Positions 60,034 through 64,000 of a DNA stretch of 64,000 nt are shown here, in pieces. The first letter of the stretch is position 1; every line of letters starts with the position of its first letter. Under the pieces are notes generated by a model. The model worked only from the letters and a program-made list of their open reading frames with translations, searched no databases and was not told where the DNA came from. The stretch is from Thiomicrorhabdus sp. (GTDB lineage Bacteria; Pseudomonadota; Gammaproteobacteria; Thiomicrospirales; Thiomicrospiraceae). Location: assembly GCF_963662555.1 (NCBI RefSeq), contig NZ_OY759719.1, positions 1,446,985-1,510,984 on the forward strand, given 5' to 3'. The translations under genes were made by a program, and so were the position numbers.

Positions 60034-62421
60034 ATGCAAAAACTATCCGTCCAACAGTTGTATCGTTATACCGATTTAAGCCAGTTTGAATTTAAACTAG
60101 ACAAAACCAAAGGTAAAGACGCTGAAATCTTAGATTTTATGCAGTACTTTCATCCAAGAGCGTACCAATCCCTTAATTTTGGATTGCATATGAAACGCAA
60201 TCACAACCATATTTTTATTATGGGTGAGCCGGGTATTGGTCGTATAGGCATGACTAAAGCGATGTTAAAGCAGTCTGCTCAACAAAAAGAGATACCTGAT
60301 GATATCGTCTTAGTCTCAGACTTTAGCGAATCCAATAAAACCCAATATTTGCACTTTGAAGCAGGTGTGGGTATTGAGTTTAAAACGGCCGTTGAATCAT
60401 TTGTTACTCAGCTAAGAACTCAGCTTCCGGTGTTGTTTGATGGGCATGCTTACCAGCTGCGTAGTCAAATGCTAGAAAACGAACTTAATCAAAAGCAAGA
60501 AGCGGTTTTAGAACCCGCATTTGAACTTGCCGAAGAACTAAGTATCGCCATTACTCAAACAGAAAATAGTTTTGTTTTAGCAGCAATTGTGGACGATAAA
60601 CCTTATCGTGCGGCAGAGTTAAAAAACTTTGATGAAGCCACGCAAAAACACTTTATTGAAGCGTTTGATAAGGTTGAAGAAGCCTTAAATAAAGGTTTGA
60701 CGCACTTCCCATTTTTACAGCATGAATATATGGATGCGGGTAAAAAGCTTAACACTAAAGTTGCAAATGAGCATTTAGAGCCACTTATTCAAACCTTGAA
60801 AATGGAGTTTGCAAAAACACCAGAAATCGTGGCATATTTGGATTCATTGCAAAAAAGTATTGTGTCTAAATTGCATCTGTTTTGGGATCAAAATTCTGAT
60901 GAAGTGACTTCAAGCAATCAGTCAAGTATGGATGAATTGTTGTCTGAGCAACAAGGATTGTCAATTTTTGAAGTGAATCTATTAGTTGATCATAGAGACT
61001 TGAAACACGCTCCTATTATCTATGAGCAAAATGCTTCAATGCCTAAGCTATTTGGTTACACAATCAATTCAGCGGCGGCAACTGCAACCGATACGGTTAG
61101 CTTAGCTATGAGCCATCAGGCTGGTTTACTGCAAAAAGCCAATGGTGGTTATTTGATTTTAAATATTCAGTCTTTATTAAAAGATCCTGAGATTTGGTCA
61201 AGTTTAAAAGCGGCCTTAATGAGTAAAAAGTTAAGTTTTGAAGTGCCGTCTTCTAGTAGCGTTGCTCCTTACCATCTGCCTGATTTTCCACTTAATTTAA
61301 CTTTAGTATTAGTGGGTCAAGCAACACATTTTTATGCTTTGCAAGAGATAGACGCACAGTTTAGCCGTTTGTTTAAAGTTCAAGTAGAGTTTGAGGTAGA
61401 GCTTTCAAGAACTCCTGAACATGAATTGACTTTAGCCAGACAGCTTGCCTCTGAAATTATGGACTGGGATGATCTACCTGTAGAGATATCAGCCTATGAG
61501 CGGTTAATTGAACATGCATCACGTATGGCAGAAGATGAAAGTCGTTTATACAGTAATAAAGCCATATTGCGTGATGTCTTAGCTGAAGCCAATGCCTTTG
61601 CTCGTGCTAAAGGTGAAGATTCTGTGAATCGTCAAACCATAGAAGACACAATCTTACAGCGCGAGTTTCATACCGGATTAATGGAAGAGTATTACCACCG
61701 TGCTATTACAGAACAGCAGGTATTGATTCTTACCGAAGGTGAGCACGTTGGTATGGTTAATGGCTTAACGGTTTTAACCGTTGGTAAACAATCATTTGGT
61801 CAACCCGTGCGTATTACCGCCCAAGCTTCTGCAGGTGATGAAGGGGTTGTGGATATTGAACGTGAAGTAGAAATGGCTGGGCCGATTCACTCAAAAGGTA
61901 TGTTGATTTTATCTGGCTACTTACGCGGACGTTATATGAAAAAGCGGGCGTTAGGTTTTAGTGGCTCAATTGTTATGGAACAGTCATATAACGGAGTTGA
62001 GGGTGATTCAGCCTCTTCAGCAGAACTTTTGGCGTTAATTTCTTCGATTGCTCAATTACCAATGAGACAGGATATCGCTGTTACAGGTTCAATCAATCAG
62101 TTTGGTGAAATTCAACCGATTGGTGGTGTAAATGAGAAGATTGAAGGCTTCTACAAGATTTGCCAACAACGTGGTTTAACGGGTACGCAAGGGGTGATTG
62201 TTCCACAATCAAATGCCAGCCACTTAATGTTAAATACGGAAGTGAGAAATGCGGTAGAAAATGGTAGTTTTCATATTTATACCATGAGCCACATTGATGA
62301 CGCTATTACCCTGTTTACGGGTGTTAAAGCTGGTAAAATGACCAAGAAAGGGCATTTTACTAAAAACAGTGTTAACGATAGAGTGTTAAAAGCCTTAGAA
62401 GCAATGAATGAAAAATCTTAA
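60034..62421 (+). CDS. Lon-related ATP-dependent protease (LonB/YcbZ-like)
   Basis: A 795-residue cytoplasmic protease. The nucleotide-binding segment reads MGEPGIGRIGMTKAML near residue 63, which matches the degenerate GxxGxGR loop of AAA_32 Lon-like proteins rather than a canonical GKS loop. A long helical insert (about 130-300) follows, and then the second AAA core. The Lon peptidase domain at the C-terminus has catalytic Ser659 in EGDSASSAELL and Lys702 in IGGVNEKIEGF, so proteolysis should be intact. Substrates are unknown. Confidence 0.9.
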   Translation: MQKLSVQQLYRYTDLSQFEFKLDKTKGKDAEILDFMQYFHPRAYQSLNFGLHMKRNHNHIFIMGEPGIGRIGMTKAMLKQSAQQKEIPDDIVLVSDFSESNKTQYLHFEAGVGIEFKTAVESFVTQLRTQLPVLFDGHAYQLRSQMLENELNQKQEAVLEPAFELAEELSIAITQTENSFVLAAIVDDKPYRAAELKNFDEATQKHFIEAFDKVEEALNKGLTHFPFLQHEYMDAGKKLNTKVANEHLEPLIQTLKMEFAKTPEIVAYLDSLQKSIVSKLHLFWDQNSDEVTSSNQSSMDELLSEQQGLSIFEVNLLVDHRDLKHAPIIYEQNASMPKLFGYTINSAAATATDTVSLAMSHQAGLLQKANGGYLILNIQSLLKDPEIWSSLKAALMSKKLSFEVPSSSSVAPYHLPDFPLNLTLVLVGQATHFYALQEIDAQFSRLFKVQVEFEVELSRTPEHELTLARQLASEIMDWDDLPVEISAYERLIEHASRMAEDESRLYSNKAILRDVLAEANAFARAKGEDSVNRQTIEDTILQREFHTGLMEEYYHRAITEQQVLILTEGEHVGMVNGLTVLTVGKQSFGQPVRITAQASAGDEGVVDIEREVEMAGPIHSKGMLILSGYLRGRYMKKRALGFSGSIVMEQSYNGVEGDSASSAELLALISSIAQLPMRQDIAVTGSINQFGEIQPIGGVNEKIEGFYKICQQRGLTGTQGVIVPQSNASHLMLNTEVRNAVENGSFHIYTMSHIDDAITLFTGVKAGKMTKKGHFTKNSVNDRVLKALEAMNEKS

Positions 62422-62471
62422 TCTTGAGTGAATCTCAATTTGATTTTTCATGCTATTAAAAAATAAAAGTG

Positions 62472-62518
62472 AAGTAACCCCATGATTGGTTGTGCAATAT
62501 TTGCGGGTTACTTTATTT
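62472..62518 (+). terminator. Hairpin after the Lon-like gene
   Basis: AAGTAACCC and GGGTTACTT arms with a loop of about 24 bases and TTATTT after it. It is a plausible terminator with an unusually long loop. Confidence 0.6.
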
Positions 62519-62598
62519 GATGTGTTTGTAAACTGTTTAGTTTTATGCTTTTTCTATTTATGTTTTAGCTGTAATTAACAAATGAAAAGAAATGTGCC

Positions 62599-62633
62599 TA
62601 ACCCCGCAAGCTGTGGATTTACAGGCCTGGTAA
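62599..62633. repeat. Insert-bearing palindrome between the Lon-like and HAD genes
   Basis: ACCCCGCAAG (62601-62610), 12 bases, then ACAGGCCTGGTAA. The order and spacing match the minus-strand reading of 28879-28926, so it appears to be a decayed member of the same variant. Confidence 0.65.
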
Positions 62634-62675
62634 TTTTTATTTGCTTGATTGTCTTAAGTTTACCTAATAAACCCC

Positions 62676-62713
62676 ATCTAAAATTTATCTAAAACATATC
62701 TAAAATTTATCTT
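62676..62713 (+). repeat. Tandem ATCTAAAATTTATCT repeat
   Basis: ATCTAAAATTTATCT occurs twice, separated by AAAACAT, and runs into the 3' end of the HAD phosphatase gene. Confidence 0.8.
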
Positions 62714-63360
62714 AAGCTGATGCACGGCCAATTTTTCTGTCTGGCAATGGCAAGCAATTTGTCATCACCATCAACGACGACAGGGTGATCTACTATTTCT
62801 AGTAGAGGTAAATCATTAAAAGAGTCCGAGTAGAAAAAGCTACCTTCTAAAGTTTCATTTTCTTGTTTTAGCCATTCATTTAAGCGTGTGACTTTGCCTT
62901 TTTGAAAAGTCGGAACACCTGCTATTTCACCAGTGTAACGTCCATTAACTATTTCACCTTCAGTGCCTAACAACTCAGTAATTCCATAACGCTCACCAAT
63001 AGGGCGGGTAACAAAGGTGTTGGTGGCGGTAATTATCATCACTCGGTCACCTTTGGCTTTGTGCTCTTCAACTAAAGCCAGGGCTTTTGGCAACACAATC
63101 GGTTCTATAAAGGTTTGCATAAACTCTTTATGCCATTTGGCTAACGTTTCGGCACTCTGTTCACCCAATGGTTTAAGGGCAAAGCGTTGGTAGGCAATAA
63201 TGTCTAAAGTACCTGCTTTGTAGTCTTCATAAAACTGAGCATTTTGTTTGGCAAATTCTTTGGCATCTACATGACCATTTTTTACTAAAAACTCTCCCCA
63301 AAGAAAATCACTGTCATTGCCTATTAATGTGTTGTCTAAATCAAAGATTGCCAGAGCCAT
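62707..63360 (-). CDS. HAD-IB family phosphatase
   Basis: A 217-residue hydrolase of the HAD superfamily. Motif I is FDLDNTLIGNDS with the nucleophile Asp7 and acid Asp9, motif II is the Thr in VMIITATN, motif III the Lys in FQKGKVTRL, and motif IV SDSFNDLPLL. The C1-type helical cap (about 16-85) resembles phosphoserine phosphatase-like SerB relatives. It is usually found beside rppH in gammaproteobacteria, as here across a MITE-like insertion. Candidate substrates are small phosphomonoesters. Confidence 0.9.
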   Translation of the reverse strand: MALAIFDLDNTLIGNDSDFLWGEFLVKNGHVDAKEFAKQNAQFYEDYKAGTLDIIAYQRFALKPLGEQSAETLAKWHKEFMQTFIEPIVLPKALALVEEHKAKGDRVMIITATNTFVTRPIGERYGITELLGTEGEIVNGRYTGEIAGVPTFQKGKVTRLNEWLKQENETLEGSFFYSDSFNDLPLLEIVDHPVVVDGDDKLLAIARQKNWPCISLR

Positions 63361-63381
63361 AAAGTTCTCGATATTGTGGTT

Positions 63382-63547
63382 TTAAGAGACCTTTGCACGA
63401 ATCTGGAGGAAAGAAAAATGTGAAAAAATCCTACGGGTTGAGGCCTAAAATGCAGTTAATAGCTAGCTATTGACAAGTTTTAGAACGAAAAGCAGTAGGA
63501 TTTTAGCCATTTTTACTCATTTATGATCTCGTGCAAAGGTCTCTTAA
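63382..63547. mobile_element. MITE-like element upstream of rppH
   Basis: A 166-bp element bounded by 19-bp perfect inverted repeats: TTAAGAGACCTTTGCACGA at 63382-63400 and its reverse complement at 63529-63547. The terminal TTAA probably includes the target site. Inside, AAAATCCTAC and GTAGGATTTT form a second inverted pair, and both ends carry an AAAAATG string, so the element is nearly one long hairpin. No transposase is encoded. The GAGACCTTTGCACGA ends resemble those of IS5-group elements as I remember them, so this may be a non-autonomous derivative. Confidence 0.85.
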
Positions 63548-63728
63548 GTAAAATAATTGCGGTGCTAATCGTAATCTAAACCATTTATACAAACAAGCAA
63601 ACACTATGTAAATTGTGTTTGCAAACCCAAAATAGTAATTAAATATGAACAAACCAGTGAATTTGGATTGAAAAAACCACAAATTTTAGGCACTATTAAA
63701 CAAATAAAAATTTTAGGCTAAGGTTCTC

Positions 63729-64000
63729 ATGATAGATTCAGATGGATATCGGCCAAATGTCGGTATCATAATTGTAAATAAAGAGGGCAAGCTTTTTTGG
63801 GGAAAACGCATTCAACAAGATGCATGGCAGTTTCCACAAGGTGGTATTCGTGAAAACGAAACACCACAACAAGCCGTCTTTAGAGAGTTAAAAGAAGAGG
63901 TGGGTTTAGACCCATCTGATGTACGTGTTTTAGGCAGAACACAAGATTGGATTAGTTATGATTTGCCCAAACACCTTATTAGGCATTACAGCCAGCCCGT
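63729..64000 (+). CDS. rppH: RNA pyrophosphohydrolase (5' part)
   Basis: Removes pyrophosphate from 5' triphosphate mRNA ends and so triggers RNase E-dependent decay. The first 90 residues are present and the gene runs off the window. The Nudix box is complete at residues 38-60: the glycines of PQGG, then Glu44, and the REL-KEE-VGL core. The N-terminal [16 protein letters not shown] is characteristic of RppH. The gene is separated from the HAD phosphatase gene by a MITE-like element. Confidence 0.96.
   Translation, partial: MIDSDGYRPNVGIIIVNKEGKLFWGKRIQQDAWQFPQGGIRENETPQQAVFRELKEEVGLDPSDVRVLGRTQDWISYDLPKHLIRHYSQP

Noticed and set aside
60200-60260. Degenerate Walker A (GxGR instead of GKS/T) in the Lon-like protease as a sign of inactivation
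   Set aside because: Lon-like AAA_32 proteins normally carry this variant, so it is not a defect.
1-64000. tRNA, rRNA, tmRNA or CRISPR arrays
   Set aside because: I looked through all spacers and saw no cloverleaf-like sequence, conserved rRNA blocks or regularly spaced repeats; a covariance-model search would be needed to exclude small RNAs.

Overview
The window is a low-GC gammaproteobacterial chromosome segment of ordinary housekeeping organisation. Gene content and order (carAB-greA; lepA-lepB-rnc-era-recO-pdxJ-acpS; prfB-lysS; HAD phosphatase next to rppH) are typical of Gammaproteobacteria. A sulfide:quinone reductase-like flavoprotein, a YeeE/YedE sulfur-compound transporter and NnrS suggest a sulfur-oxidising lineage related to Thiomicrospira/Thiomicrorhabdus/Hydrogenovibrio. 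That assignment is inference from gene content. I saw no tRNA, rRNA, CRISPR array or prophage.

Layout: 1-4.5 kb, 3' part of carA, carB, greA. 4.6-13.4 kb, small membrane and secreted proteins, a ferritin-like protein, a methyltransferase, a ROK sugar kinase, an atypical pyruvate kinase, a VIT-type metal transporter, YaiI, an RhlE-type helicase and a thioredoxin-like protein. 13.5-20.3 kb, SDR, thioredoxin, fumC, a cytoplasmic hybrid kinase with a NarL-type regulator, and a DUF5610 protein. 20.6-30.6 kb, prfB with its programmed frameshift, lysS, ygfZ, cheW, queD, ispA, peroxiredoxin, a CBS protein and nadB. 31-39.8 kb, rseC, a DegP/MucD protease and the lepA-to-acpS run, without the rpoE-rseA-rseB genes that usually precede rseC. 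39.9-51.5 kb, membrane proteins, nnrS, yeeE, a tripartite ABC exporter, a calcium-loop protein and a TesA-like lipoprotein. 51.5-64 kb, greB, a GGDEF-EAL protein, an SQR-like flavoprotein, a PLP enzyme, amt, a Lon-like protease, a HAD phosphatase, a MITE-like element and the start of rppH.

The most unusual signal is a dispersed 12-bp perfect palindrome, ACCAGGCCTGGT. I count 17 exact copies in 64 kb, against roughly 0.001-0.004 expected by chance, plus about ten near copies. Twelve exact copies are intergenic. Several of these are extended by flanking arms that differ between sites yet are complementary within a site, giving palindromes up to 36 bp that look like terminators. Five lie inside genes and are read in two frames, as Pro-Gly-Leu-Val or Gln-Ala-Trp. 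Four further sites carry a 15-35 bp insert inside one arm, and two of these bracket the RNA helicase gene. I know of no described family with this core. An uptake-sequence-like, HIP1-like or protein-bound chromosomal motif are all possible.

Other structures are a 111-bp imperfect palindrome after the thioredoxin-like gene, a roughly 166-bp inverted-repeat element before rppH, four-copy tandem decamers at two sites, and a probable decayed membrane-protein gene at 50.6-50.8 kb.
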